Positions 1 to 7,863 of a stretch of DNA of 11,964 nucleotides are shown here, one piece after another. Position 1 is the first letter of the stretch; each line of letters opens with the position of its first letter. The position numbers were made by a program, and so were the translations under genes. The notes under the pieces are model-generated. The model did not search any database, was not told where the DNA came from, and worked only from the letters and a program-made list of their open reading frames with translations. The stretch is from Marvinbryantia sp. (GTDB taxonomy: Bacteria; Bacillota; Clostridia; Lachnospirales; Lachnospiraceae), in assembly GCA_016297895.1 (NCBI GenBank), contig JAEDFS010000053.1, positions 1 to 11,964 of the forward strand, in the 5' to 3' direction.

Positions 1-1382
1 AGAGGACGTACCAGGTATTTCCATACAAAGATCATCACACCTCCGGAAACCATTCCTGCCAGTGCGCCGTATCGGTTGGACCGTTTCCAGAACAGTGAAA
101 AAAGAACTACCGGTCCAAAGGATGCTCCAAATCCTGCCCAGGCGAAGGATACGATACCAAACACGGAGCTTCCGGGATCTCTTGCCAGGAACACACCGAT
201 CACAGCAATGATCAGCAGCGTCACTCTTGCTGCGATCATTCCGTTCTTTTTCAGCTTTCCTCCAAGAAGATCAGAAGAAACTGCGGAAGATGCTGCAAGA
301 AGCTGAGAATCTGCCGTAGACATGGTAGATGCCAGAATTCCCGCAAGAATCAGGCCTGCCAGCAGTGCCGGAATGATTCCGCTCTGGCTGAGAAGATCTG
401 CAATCTTTACAATCACAGTCTCTGAGTTGGAACCTTCCAGCATTTCCAGTGCCCCAACCTCACTCATAGTCAGACCGATCACACCGATCATCACTGCCAC
501 TGCCAGAGAGATCACCACCCAGATCGTAGCCACTCTTCTGGAAAGAGATAATTTTTTCTCATCCTCAATAGCCATAAACCTAAGAAGAATATGGGGCATT
601 CCAAAATATCCAAGTCCCCAGGCCAGTGTGGAGCAGATCGTAATAAATCCATAGGAATTTCCCACTTTTTCTACCGGATCATAGATCTGGGTCATGGAAA
701 GGTAGCCCGGAAGCGCCTTCGCATTTTCTATTACGGCTCCCATTCCTCCGGCTACATTGACTCCAAAGATCAGAACGATGACCAGAGCTACTGACATGAT
801 CAGACTCTGAATAAAGTCTGTGGTGGAAGCTGCCAGAAATCCTCCCAGCATGGTATAAGCAACAATGACCACTGCACTGATGACCATAGCAGTCTGATAC
901 TCAATTCCAAACAGGCTGGAAAACAGTTTTCCGCATGCCGCAAAGCCGGAAGCAGTGTAGGGAATAAAGAAAATCACGATGATAATGGCAGCGATGCCAA
1001 GAAGCATTCCGCTGTTGTCGTGATATCTGTTTTTAAAATACTGGGGCAGCGTAATGGAATTATTCGCCACATGGGTGTACCGACGCAGACGTTTCGCAAC
1101 GATCAGCCAGTTCACATAGGTACCGATGGCCAGACCGATGGCTGTCCATCCTGCATCTGAGATACCGGAAAGGTACGCCACTCCCGGCAGTCCCATCAGA
1201 AGCCAGCTGCTCATATCAGAAGCCTCTGCACTCATGGCCGTTACAAAGGGGCCAAGTTTTCTTCCTCCCAGATAAAAATCATCTGTACTCTTGTTCTTTT
1301 TGGAACAGCGATAGCCCACAAACAACATGCATCCCAGATACACGACTATCGCAAACATAATACAGGCTTTTGCCGAAATCAT
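1..1382 (-). CDS. putP: Sodium/proline symporter PutP (C-terminus cut by window edge)
   Basis: This is a multi-pass inner-membrane transporter of the solute:sodium symporter (SSS) family that takes up L-proline with Na+. The frame is open from the ATG at 1382 to the window edge, giving about 460 residues; PutP proteins are about 500, so roughly the last 40 are missing. The start follows AGGAGG with a spacing of about 8 nt. Visible family hallmarks are the first helix segment (MFAIVVYLGCMLFVGY), then FYLGGRKLGPFVTAMSAEASDMSSW, in which A54, D56 and M57 match the E. coli Na+-site residues A53, D55 and M56. GTYVNWLIVAKRLRRYT follows, and LASTMSTADSQLL, where S355 and T356 match S340 and T341. 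E. coli A337 is replaced by S352. The gene has its own promoter and lies behind a terminator, so it is probably independent of the upstream operon. Proline specificity is inferred from overall similarity; another SSS substrate is possible but less likely. Confidence 0.9.
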   Translation of the reverse strand, partial: MISAKACIMFAIVVYLGCMLFVGYRCSKKNKSTDDFYLGGRKLGPFVTAMSAEASDMSSWLLMGLPGVAYLSGISDAGWTAIGLAIGTYVNWLIVAKRLRRYTHVANNSITLPQYFKNRYHDNSGMLLGIAAIIIVIFFIPYTASGFAACGKLFSSLFGIEYQTAMVISAVVIVAYTMLGGFLAASTTDFIQSLIMSVALVIVLIFGVNVAGGMGAVIENAKALPGYLSMTQIYDPVEKVGNSYGFITICSTLAWGLGYFGMPHILLRFMAIEDEKKLSLSRRVATIWVVISLAVAVMIGVIGLTMSEVGALEMLEGSNSETVIVKIADLLSQSGIIPALLAGLILAGILASTMSTADSQLLAASSAVSSDLLGGKLKKNGMIAARVTLLIIAVIGVFLARDPGSSVFGIVSFAWAGFGASFGPVVLFSLFWKRSNRYGALAGMVSGGVMIFVWKYLVRP

Positions 1383-1442
1383 AATAGTTCCTCCTCTTTC
1401 CTGTGAGACAACACAGTTTTGTATCATCACATTAATGAGTTG

Positions 1443-1471
1443 ATTATAGCATTCCAAAACCAGAACGGCAA
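1443..1471 (-). promoter_or_regulatory. Predicted sigma-A promoter of putP
   Basis: Read on the minus strand, TTGCCG (1466-1471) and a perfect TATAAT (1443-1448) are separated by exactly 17 nt. The -10 is preceded by TGC, making an extended -10 (TGnTATAAT). Transcription would start near 1436, leaving a leader of about 55 nt before the putP start at 1382. The -35 matches consensus at 4 of 6 positions. This is a sequence match only. Confidence 0.65.
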
Positions 1472-1481
1472 CCAGAACAAA

Positions 1482-1501
1482 GTATAGACTATATTCTATA
1501 C
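1482..1501. promoter_or_regulatory. 20-bp palindrome upstream of the putP promoter, candidate operator
   Basis: The plus strand reads GTATAGACTATATTCTATAC. Nine of the ten base pairs are symmetric; only the pair at positions 8 and 13 fails. It ends 10 nt upstream of the putP -35 element, a position that suits an activator or a repressor acting at the upstream edge of the promoter. A further copy of the half-site (CTATAC on the plus strand) lies at 1551-1556, about 55 bp away. Because the next gene upstream codes for a TetR-family protein, that protein is one candidate ligand, but nothing in the sequence proves it. Confidence 0.4.
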
Positions 1502-1560
1502 AATAATTTGAAAAAGAATAGGATTTCCTTTTATTTACTGGAAATATGAACTATACGAAA

Positions 1561-1606
1561 TCATAAATAAAAATGTGTACTGAATTGTATTTTTTTCAGT
1601 ACACAT
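1561..1606 (-). terminator. Rho-independent terminator-like hairpin after the tetR gene
   Basis: A perfect 12-bp inverted repeat has arms at 1573-1584 and 1595-1606 (ATGTGTACTGAA / TTCAGTACACAT) with a 10-nt A-rich loop as read on the minus strand. On that strand it is followed directly by TTTTATTTATGA. It begins 17 nt after the tetR stop codon, where an operon terminator is expected. The stem is only moderately GC-rich (4 of 12 pairs), so efficiency may be partial. Confidence 0.65.
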
Positions 1607-1622
1607 CTTATACTTTTTCTTC

Positions 1623-2225
1623 TTACTGCCCATCGTTCCTTCTATTTCGAAATTCAGAAAGAAAAATCGGAAGCATCTTCTGTGAGTAGCTTCTCAGAGA
1701 ATACTCTCCGCCTGAGATACACCAGTCATACAGAAAGGATCGTTCACAGATGGCATAGGCCTTCACGATCTCCCCCACCGACACATCGGTCCGAAGTTCT
1801 CCCGCCTCCTGCCCCTGCGAAATGATCTTCGTAAGCAGGCGATAATACAAACGGTTCCTGTCCAGCAGAGATTTTTCTCCCCTGGTCACAAGCTGGGAGG
1901 AAAGAAGTCTGCCCAGCAGGTCAATGGAGATACTGTTTTCGATCATGGTAAAGAGTTCGTGATTCAGATAGAGAAGCCTGGAAAAGCTGTCCATATCAGG
2001 ATCCATCACTTCCAGAAGTTCCTCATATTTTTCATCAAACAGATTGGACAGGGTACCAAGAAGCGCATCCTTTCCTTTAAAATAATGATAAAAGGAACCC
2101 TTCGATGTCCTGGCAGCCTCTATGATCTCATCTACCGTCGTATTTTCATATCCCTGTTCGTAAAAGAGCTGCCATGCCGCCGCTATGATCTTTCCCCTCG
2201 TATTTCTGGTCTGGTTTTTTCTCAT
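1623..2225 (-). CDS. TetR-family transcriptional regulator
   Basis: This is a cytoplasmic DNA-binding protein of 200 residues, the usual TetR size. The N-terminal HTH is clear: helices from residue 10 (RGKIIAAAWQLFYEQGYENTTVDEI), with the recognition region at about 30-50 including ARTSKGSFYHYFKGKDAL, the classic TetR signature. Residues 60-200 form the variable all-helical ligand and dimer domain, which gives no clue to the effector. The ATG overlaps the stop codon of the preceding GGDEF-EAL gene as ATGA, so translation is probably coupled. The purine-rich ribosome site (AAGGAG) lies only about 2 nt from the ATG and forms part of the last codons of the upstream gene. As last gene of the operon it may regulate that operon, the adjacent putP promoter, or both; which is not visible. 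Confidence 0.9.
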   Translation of the reverse strand: MRKNQTRNTRGKIIAAAWQLFYEQGYENTTVDEIIEAARTSKGSFYHYFKGKDALLGTLSNLFDEKYEELLEVMDPDMDSFSRLLYLNHELFTMIENSISIDLLGRLLSSQLVTRGEKSLLDRNRLYYRLLTKIISQGQEAGELRTDVSVGEIVKAYAICERSFLYDWCISGGEYSLRSYSQKMLPIFLSEFRNRRNDGQ

Positions 2226-5218
2226 TTCTCCTTCTTTCCCTCACGGTCCGATTTGGAATCAGATGTCACTTTTTCTCTCTGCATTTCCAGGATCACGCCA
2301 ACCGCCTCCCGGGAGATTCCCTCCGGAACGATCTGAGGCTTCGCAAAATAATAACCCTGAAGATAATCCACTCCCAGACTGATCACCATTCTGGTCTCAT
2401 CCGCACTCTCTACTCCTTCTGCGATAATGAATTTTCCTCTCTCATGGGCATAGTTCACAATGTAGCTGACAATCGCCTGTTTGTCCGAGCTGAGATGAAT
2501 ATCTTTTACGATGGCAATGTCCACCTTGATAAATTCCGGAGAAATAGTCAGCAGCATCTTCTCACTGTTGTAACCTGTTCCGTAATCATCCATTGCGATG
2601 GTACCGCCAAGCTTTCTGTGATGGAGCTGTTTGCCCTCCCACATTTCCTTATCGATGCGCTCTTCCTCAGTCAATTCCAGAACTACCTGTTTCATATACA
2701 TTCCATATTTCCGGATCAGCTCATCTTCTTTTCTTCTGGACATTCTCTGATTCGGAATGGAATTCAGGAACAGACGGCAATTCGGATCGATCCTGCCTTC
2801 CTTCACATGCCTGTCAAACGCCTCAATAGATTCAAACCAGGTCAGTTCCTCAATAGAATCCAGTTTTCCTTCCCGTCTCGCCGTTTCAAGGACCTCTCCC
2901 ACATTGGAAAGATCCGACATAAACGGACGCATCAGCGCTTCATAGGCAAAGATCACTCCTGTGTGCGCATCCACAATAGGCTGGAACGCATACTGGACAG
3001 ATTTATTTACGATCAGGCTGTTCAGCGCCTGTTTGCTCCGATTCATTTCATCCCGCTTTTCATAATGTGACATATCAAAATTACGGATTTCTCCCTTTGT
3101 ACTCTTTTTCACTTCATACATGGCATAATCCGCATATTTGAAGAGTTCCTCCATGGAAGTGCTGTCCTTGGGATACCATGACACACCTCCGGATGCCTGG
3201 ATTGCCTGCGTTACATTGCCAGGCAGCGTAATGCACATGGAAGATATTCCGTTTTTCAGCACACCGATCTGCTGTTCCACTTCCTCCCGTGTATCATACC
3301 CGTAGACAAAGGCATAAAACTCATCTCCGGAAATACGGGCATACAGCGCATTTTCAGGCAGATACCCAGTCAGGGCATTGGCCAACTCCACGATATACCG
3401 GTCCCCGTATTCATGACCAAACGTATCGTTGATATACTTCAGATTATCCAGATCCAGCATCAGAAGTGCACCGATCCTTATGGTATCCTTTCTGTCATGG
3501 AACAGATTCTGCACTTCTCTCCAGAATGCTCTTCGATTATACAGATTGGTCAGCAGGTCATGATCCCTCTCATGCTGCAGGATCCGTTTCTCCAGAGCGC
3601 TCTGCGTAATATCCTCACAAAGTCCGTAACAGTTTTTTTCATCCTCCAGAAACCGAAGCTGGATATACCGGTCTGTCTGATCATTTCGTATTCTGTAGAT
3701 ATAGGTATTGCTGATCTCTTTTTTTTCTACAAAATACTGACGAAACTCCTCCATCAGCTCATGGAACTCAGCAACCGACAATTCCTTTTCTTCTATGTCC
3801 GGTCTGCCGAATATCTCGAAAAATCCTTCTGTGACAAACAGACTGTTTTCTTCATAATTGATCTGGAAACCTGCCAGCCTGACACTGGCCATCTTAATAA
3901 TCCTGGTAAGCTTCATATCGCTCTCCAGCACATTTCGGCTCAGTTTTTCCACTGCCGCAGCCATCTGGTCGATCTCCCGGATCCCGGTATCATGAAGTTT
4001 GACTTCTTTACGTACATCCTGCCCCTCCATCTCATGGGAAAGAGATGCCACCGGCTTCTGGATCACATAACTGATCAGCAGACTTCCCAGAACACCGATC
4101 ACCGTGGTCAGCATTAATGCAATTACAAGTACGAATTCCATCCGGTTTGCAAATGCATTCAGCCTGGCCACCGGTACGATTCCGCCAAATACCCACTGGT
4201 CTTCATAAAAGGGGGTATTGGTATTATAAATATCCAACGGTATTTCATGGACATAAAACCTCTCCTGGTCGATTACCGATTTCCGGTTTTCTCCTGCCCC
4301 GGTCAGACTTTGTCCGATTTCCCCGAACACGCTCCTGTACTCATATTCATTTTCTGCCTTTTTCCCGATAAAATAGGCGCTGCTTCCATCTTCATTCAGT
4401 TCCTGATAAGGAAACAGTGTAGAAAAATATTTCAGGGAAATGTCGATACCCAGCACTCCGTAGACTGTTCCATCTTCGAGGATCAGCGGGACTGCATAAG
4501 CGATCCGCTCTATTCCCTCTTCCATCAGACGATAGGGCTGGCTCCAGTATCCCATATCTTCCCATTCAAACGTCCCGTCATTTTCCAGGGCTGTCTGGAA
4601 GGGCTTATAAAAGAAATCATAATATGTTTGTTCTTTTGATCCAAAAGCAAAGTTCAGTCTCCAGAAGCTGTCCGCTGCAATCCCCAGTTCCTGTACCGTA
4701 GATAAGGGTCCCCGCAGCACCAGAAGATCACTGTTATCTGATGAAAACTGAGAGGCAGGATCCTTGTCCATCAGATAGATCCCGGGCTTATCCTGACAGG
4801 TTCCATTCTCCATGTCCCCGCTCAGATCTTCTGTGTTCATGATCACAAACGCACCCGATACGGAATTGCTGCGCATCATTTTGATCAGAGGATTCGATAT
4901 TCTTGTAATCAGCGGTGCACAGGCTCCTGAAGAATCATCCAGCTCTTCCAGTGTGATCTCCCCGGAATCCAGCATTTCCGCAGTGATCTCGTTAATAGAC
5001 TGTACGGTATAATCCAGATTCATCCAGTTGTTGATCATGACATTCTGAAGATATTCTTTGCGCCCATGGATCGTCTCATCCACTATGGATCTCTCATTCT
5101 TCGACAGTTCCCCTATCAGATCCTGTCCGAAAATGCTGCTCACCAGTATGAAGATTTCAAGGAACACCAGGCCCATCAGCGGGACAAGAATCTTTTGGAA
5201 TATTGTCTGTTTTTTCAT
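2222..5218 (-). CDS. Membrane c-di-GMP signalling protein: Cache-HAMP-PAS-GGDEF-EAL
   Basis: This protein of 998 residues is likely to make and/or degrade cyclic di-GMP in response to an extracellular signal. Domains in order: membrane helix about 10-32; a large extracellular Cache-type sensor about 33-358 (with VYGVLGIDISLKYFSTLF near 252-269, typical of dCache); second helix about 362-386; HAMP about 387-435 (GIREIDQMAAAVEKLS); PAS-like region about 445-545; GGDEF about 550-710; EAL about 735-975. The cyclase motif is SGDEF at 630-634 instead of GGDEF, with D589, N597 and D606 kept. No RxxD inhibitory site is present just upstream. The phosphodiesterase site appears complete: EALMR at 760-764, N819, E848, D877-D878 in DDYGTG, K898, E934 and Q954. 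The gene starts 19 nt after the solute-binding protein gene behind a GGATGG-type ribosome site. It ends in a charged tail whose codons supply the tetR ribosome site. The EAL domain is likely active; cyclase activity is less certain. Confidence 0.92.
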   Translation of the reverse strand: MKKQTIFQKILVPLMGLVFLEIFILVSSIFGQDLIGELSKNERSIVDETIHGRKEYLQNVMINNWMNLDYTVQSINEITAEMLDSGEITLEELDDSSGACAPLITRISNPLIKMMRSNSVSGAFVIMNTEDLSGDMENGTCQDKPGIYLMDKDPASQFSSDNSDLLVLRGPLSTVQELGIAADSFWRLNFAFGSKEQTYYDFFYKPFQTALENDGTFEWEDMGYWSQPYRLMEEGIERIAYAVPLILEDGTVYGVLGIDISLKYFSTLFPYQELNEDGSSAYFIGKKAENEYEYRSVFGEIGQSLTGAGENRKSVIDQERFYVHEIPLDIYNTNTPFYEDQWVFGGIVPVARLNAFANRMEFVLVIALMLTTVIGVLGSLLISYVIQKPVASLSHEMEGQDVRKEVKLHDTGIREIDQMAAAVEKLSRNVLESDMKLTRIIKMASVRLAGFQINYEENSLFVTEGFFEIFGRPDIEEKELSVAEFHELMEEFRQYFVEKKEISNTYIYRIRNDQTDRYIQLRFLEDEKNCYGLCEDITQSALEKRILQHERDHDLLTNLYNRRAFWREVQNLFHDRKDTIRIGALLMLDLDNLKYINDTFGHEYGDRYIVELANALTGYLPENALYARISGDEFYAFVYGYDTREEVEQQIGVLKNGISSMCITLPGNVTQAIQASGGVSWYPKDSTSMEELFKYADYAMYEVKKSTKGEIRNFDMSHYEKRDEMNRSKQALNSLIVNKSVQYAFQPIVDAHTGVIFAYEALMRPFMSDLSNVGEVLETARREGKLDSIEELTWFESIEAFDRHVKEGRIDPNCRLFLNSIPNQRMSRRKEDELIRKYGMYMKQVVLELTEEERIDKEMWEGKQLHHRKLGGTIAMDDYGTGYNSEKMLLTISPEFIKVDIAIVKDIHLSSDKQAIVSYIVNYAHERGKFIIAEGVESADETRMVISLGVDYLQGYYFAKPQIVPEGISREAVGVILEMQREKVTSDSKSDREGKKEK

Positions 5219-5237
5219 ATTTGATCCATCCTGACTG

Positions 5238-6674
5238 CTACTTCAATGCCTCTTCCAGTTTTCCGCAGAATTCTGCATACCACTGCCGGAAATTCTCATC
5301 TGTGTCAAATGCTGCCACTGCTTCTTCTCTGGAAGCTCCTTTTTCCATGGATGCTGCGACTGCCTCCCGGTCTGCTGCTGCTTTATCCGACATGGAATAC
5401 TCCAGCAGATTCCGCACCGTTCCTGCATTGTCCATGGCCAGCGGATAAGCTGTTCCATAATCAAGGATCGTCTCGATCGCCACTTCCATAGTACGGATGG
5501 TCATCTCATTTCCATCCAGAGATTTTTTGATCAGTTCCATATCATTGGCTTCTTTCTTGACCGGCAGATATCCGGATTCCACAGAAAAACATACATTCTG
5601 CTCTGTATCGGTAAACCATTTCAGGAACTCCACGCTGCCGGCAATCTCTGCTTCCGAACCCTTCGTCACCGCCATGCCTGCCCCCTGCTGTACCGCACAT
5701 CCGGTTCCGCCCTCGAATACGGGAACCGGAAGAATCTCCAACTCAATGGGATAGCTTTCCTCATCATTCAGAAATACCTCTTCCGGGAAGAAGGTAGCTC
5801 CTGCAGAAGAACCGGCAAATGAGATCAACGCCCCCGTTTTCATATCATCGCTGCGGAAGCGTCCGGCTGATGTAAAATAACCGTTAATATAAGGAACATA
5901 ATAAGCATCCCACAGTTTTCTTGCCGTCTCCTCCTCAAGGTGAATCTGTACCTGACCATCTTCCGCCTTCTCGTAGATGGGATGTCCCAGCTGAGCAGCA
6001 CCGATGATCATGTAGTTTGCCATGGAATCTCTACCGTAAAATGCCTTTCCATCTCCTTCTTCCGGTGTCAGGCTGTCTGTCCATTTATAATAAGCTTCTG
6101 CCGTCTCCACGACTCCCTCCAGAGTGGACAGCTTGTCTTTGGATGCCCCTGTAGCCTGGGCAAATTTGTCCCAGTCGGTGGTATTCAGCGCAAATACCTC
6201 TGTCGCCTTTGCCACCGGAAAGATCTTCAGTTCTCCGTCTTTTCCAAACATTCCTTCCTGAAGATATCCCTCCACATATTCTTCCTTCTCCTCATCCGTA
6301 AAATAGGGACCCAGATCCTCGATCAGCCCCATCTGATCCACAGTATATACAGTATCGGAATATGCCGTAAAAATATTCGGCAGTTCTCTTGCCCCTACTT
6401 TCTTCTCAGCTGCCTCCAGTACATACTGCTCCACATCGGTCACGCTGCCCTCACTGGATGCTTTTACATAAACACCCAGTTCTTTTCCCCGGTTCTCATT
6501 GAATTCTGCTACCATATCGTTAAATGCATCCTGCTGTGCCCCGGTATAATTGTTCCACATCGTGATCGTCACCGGATTCTTCGGATCCAGAACCGATTTT
6601 TCCTTTCCTGCACATCCGGACAGCAGAACTGCCGACGATGCCAGTCCCAGAAGTACATGCCATGTTTTTCTCAT
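5238..6674 (-). CDS. Lipoprotein extracellular solute-binding protein, sugar ABC type (family 1)
   Basis: This is a predicted surface lipoprotein of 478 residues with the bilobed fold of carbohydrate-binding proteins of ABC importers (MalE-like, COG1653 type). The signal peptide MRKTWHVLLGLASSAVLL is followed by a lipobox L18-S-G-C21, so C21 should be lipidated. The mature start, PVTITMWNNYTGAQQDAFNDMVAEFNE, is typical of the family. KGSEAEIAGSVEFLKWFTDTEQNVCFSVESGYLPVKKEA fits its usual C-terminal lobe. I chose the ATG at 6674 because GGGAGG lies 7 nt before it; an in-frame ATG at 6680 is only 1 nt from that site, and one at 6716 would overlap the preceding gene and add a charged extension before the signal peptide. 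No permease or ATPase gene adjoins it. It lies 31 nt after fliB and 19 nt before a membrane c-di-GMP receptor, so it could be an orphan importer subunit or a sensory ligand carrier. The sugar bound is not evident. Confidence 0.85.
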   Translation of the reverse strand: MRKTWHVLLGLASSAVLLSGCAGKEKSVLDPKNPVTITMWNNYTGAQQDAFNDMVAEFNENRGKELGVYVKASSEGSVTDVEQYVLEAAEKKVGARELPNIFTAYSDTVYTVDQMGLIEDLGPYFTDEEKEEYVEGYLQEGMFGKDGELKIFPVAKATEVFALNTTDWDKFAQATGASKDKLSTLEGVVETAEAYYKWTDSLTPEEGDGKAFYGRDSMANYMIIGAAQLGHPIYEKAEDGQVQIHLEEETARKLWDAYYVPYINGYFTSAGRFRSDDMKTGALISFAGSSAGATFFPEEVFLNDEESYPIELEILPVPVFEGGTGCAVQQGAGMAVTKGSEAEIAGSVEFLKWFTDTEQNVCFSVESGYLPVKKEANDMELIKKSLDGNEMTIRTMEVAIETILDYGTAYPLAMDNAGTVRNLLEYSMSDKAAADREAVAASMEKGASREEAVAAFDTDENFRQWYAEFCGKLEEALK

Positions 6675-6705
6675 ACTCATTCCTCCCGTTCTTTTAAATT
6701 TACAG

Positions 6706-7863
6706 TCACATCTCATACCGCTTCCAGATGCTCCTGCCAGACTTTTCCATTCTCTTTAAATTCTCATCCGAATGCTCCGTCTCTCTGGAATATCTGCAGA
6801 CAAGATCTGTCACATCCTCTGTGGTGAGCATTCTGTCGTTTTTCAGCCATCTTGTTTTCAAAAGCTCCTCCAGCACCTCACCGGAGAACAGTGCCATTCC
6901 CGCCTTTGAAAGTATCTGTCCGTCATAGACAGCCCCGCAGAAATAGGTATAAAGGAAGTAAACCAGGATCTGTTCTTTCTGTATCTCCCAGGGAAACCCG
7001 TGTTCCCGGATCCATGCATGAAATTCTTTTGTAATCTCATGATATTCCTTCGCCGTATGTCCAAGATACAGATACTGCTCCGTCTCCAGAAGAAGGATGT
7101 CCCATTCCTGCTTCAGAAGCTCCAGCCGGAACATCCGCCGAAAGACCGTCTTTTTCTGTTCAAAGGTTCCTTCCGGATCCCGCTCTTCCAAAGCAAGCTG
7201 CCGTTTTACAAACTCTTCTGCCCCTGGTGTCTGATATTTTTCCAGCACCTCATCGCAGGAAAAAATCCGCCCTCGGTCCGCCCGCTTCTGCATGTCGTGA
7301 GCGATCCCGTACACCAGACGCTGCCGGATATCCAGCGGCTTTGACCGGTCCTGAAGGATCTTTAAGATCACTTCCCTGGCATCTGCCAGACAGGAATAGA
7401 AAAACAGATCAAATTCTTCATATTCCTCCTCTTTTTCCGTTTCCACCGAAAGAAACTTTACCGGCTCCATCCGGTTCATAAGAATCTTTGCCACCTCCGG
7501 GCAGGAAAGGGAAAGTGTGATCTCTCTTACATTCTCAAATTCTTCCACATGCCTTGGATAGCGGCGGCAGGTCCTGCACAGGCTGCCTCTTCCAAGATTG
7601 GAATACAGGTCACAGAGATTCTCTTTATTTAAAAATGCGCATCTCTTTTCCCGGTCCTGACGAAACACACCCTGTCTCCACTGTATCCCACTCTTCAGTT
7701 TTTTTCGAAATTCTTCGCTGGCTTTTCCCGACCGCACTGCCTTTTTGTATCTGCCCAGACTTTTGCGGTCGATCACGATCTGCCAGCCTGCACAGCAGGT
7801 ATCCTCACAGGCATCTGCGGTACAGGAAAATTCTTTATAATAATCCGGTCTGCCGATCAGCAT
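6706..7863 (-). CDS. fliB: FliB-like lysine N-methylase (cysteine-rich)
   Basis: The 385-residue protein resembles the FliB family, whose Salmonella member methylates lysine side chains of flagellin; Salmonella FliB is of similar length. The N-terminus RPDYYKEFSCTADACEDTCC carries C14, C19, C23 and C24, followed by GWQIVIDRKS. A second cysteine group (C75, C84, C96, C99, C121) lies in KRCAFLNKENLCDLY and GSLCRTCRRYPRH. This pattern is the family hallmark and fits a metal or iron-sulfur centre. The ATG at 7863 was chosen because GGAGG lies 7 nt upstream and because the amylase stop and this start share one base (TGATG). An in-frame ATG at 7911 would add 16 residues inside the amylase gene without family resemblance. 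There are no flagellin or flagellar genes in view, so the substrate may be another protein. No signal peptide; acts in the cytoplasm. Confidence 0.78.
   Translation of the reverse strand: MLIGRPDYYKEFSCTADACEDTCCAGWQIVIDRKSLGRYKKAVRSGKASEEFRKKLKSGIQWRQGVFRQDREKRCAFLNKENLCDLYSNLGRGSLCRTCRRYPRHVEEFENVREITLSLSCPEVAKILMNRMEPVKFLSVETEKEEEYEEFDLFFYSCLADAREVILKILQDRSKPLDIRQRLVYGIAHDMQKRADRGRIFSCDEVLEKYQTPGAEEFVKRQLALEERDPEGTFEQKKTVFRRMFRLELLKQEWDILLLETEQYLYLGHTAKEYHEITKEFHAWIREHGFPWEIQKEQILVYFLYTYFCGAVYDGQILSKAGMALFSGEVLEELLKTRWLKNDRMLTTEDVTDLVCRYSRETEHSDENLKRMEKSGRSIWKRYEM

Noticed and set aside
76..794. Three plus-strand open frames near the left edge
   Set aside because: They are antisense to the PutP frame, which is continuous from 1382 to the edge and retains the Na+-site residues.
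1523..1545. Short inverted repeat ATTTCC / GGAAAT with an 11-nt spacer
   Set aside because: Six AT-rich pairs with a wide spacer in an AT-rich gap are easily due to chance, and no tail or promoter element is attached.
3413..4117. Plus-strand open frame of 234 codons opposite the GGDEF-EAL gene
   Set aside because: It is antisense to the HAMP, PAS and GGDEF coding region and has no plausible ribosome site or domain.
6675..6716. Longer start for the solute-binding protein at 6716 or 6680
   Set aside because: The best-spaced ribosome site (GGGAGG, 7 nt) serves the ATG at 6674, which also gives a normal lipoprotein signal peptide. The 6716 start would overlap the fliB stop.
5940..6827. Long plus-strand open frame of 295 codons opposite the solute-binding protein gene
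   Set aside because: It lies antisense to a well-supported lipoprotein gene and runs into fliB. The translation is rich in cysteine, histidine and isoleucine, with no domain resemblance, as expected for the reverse of a real gene.
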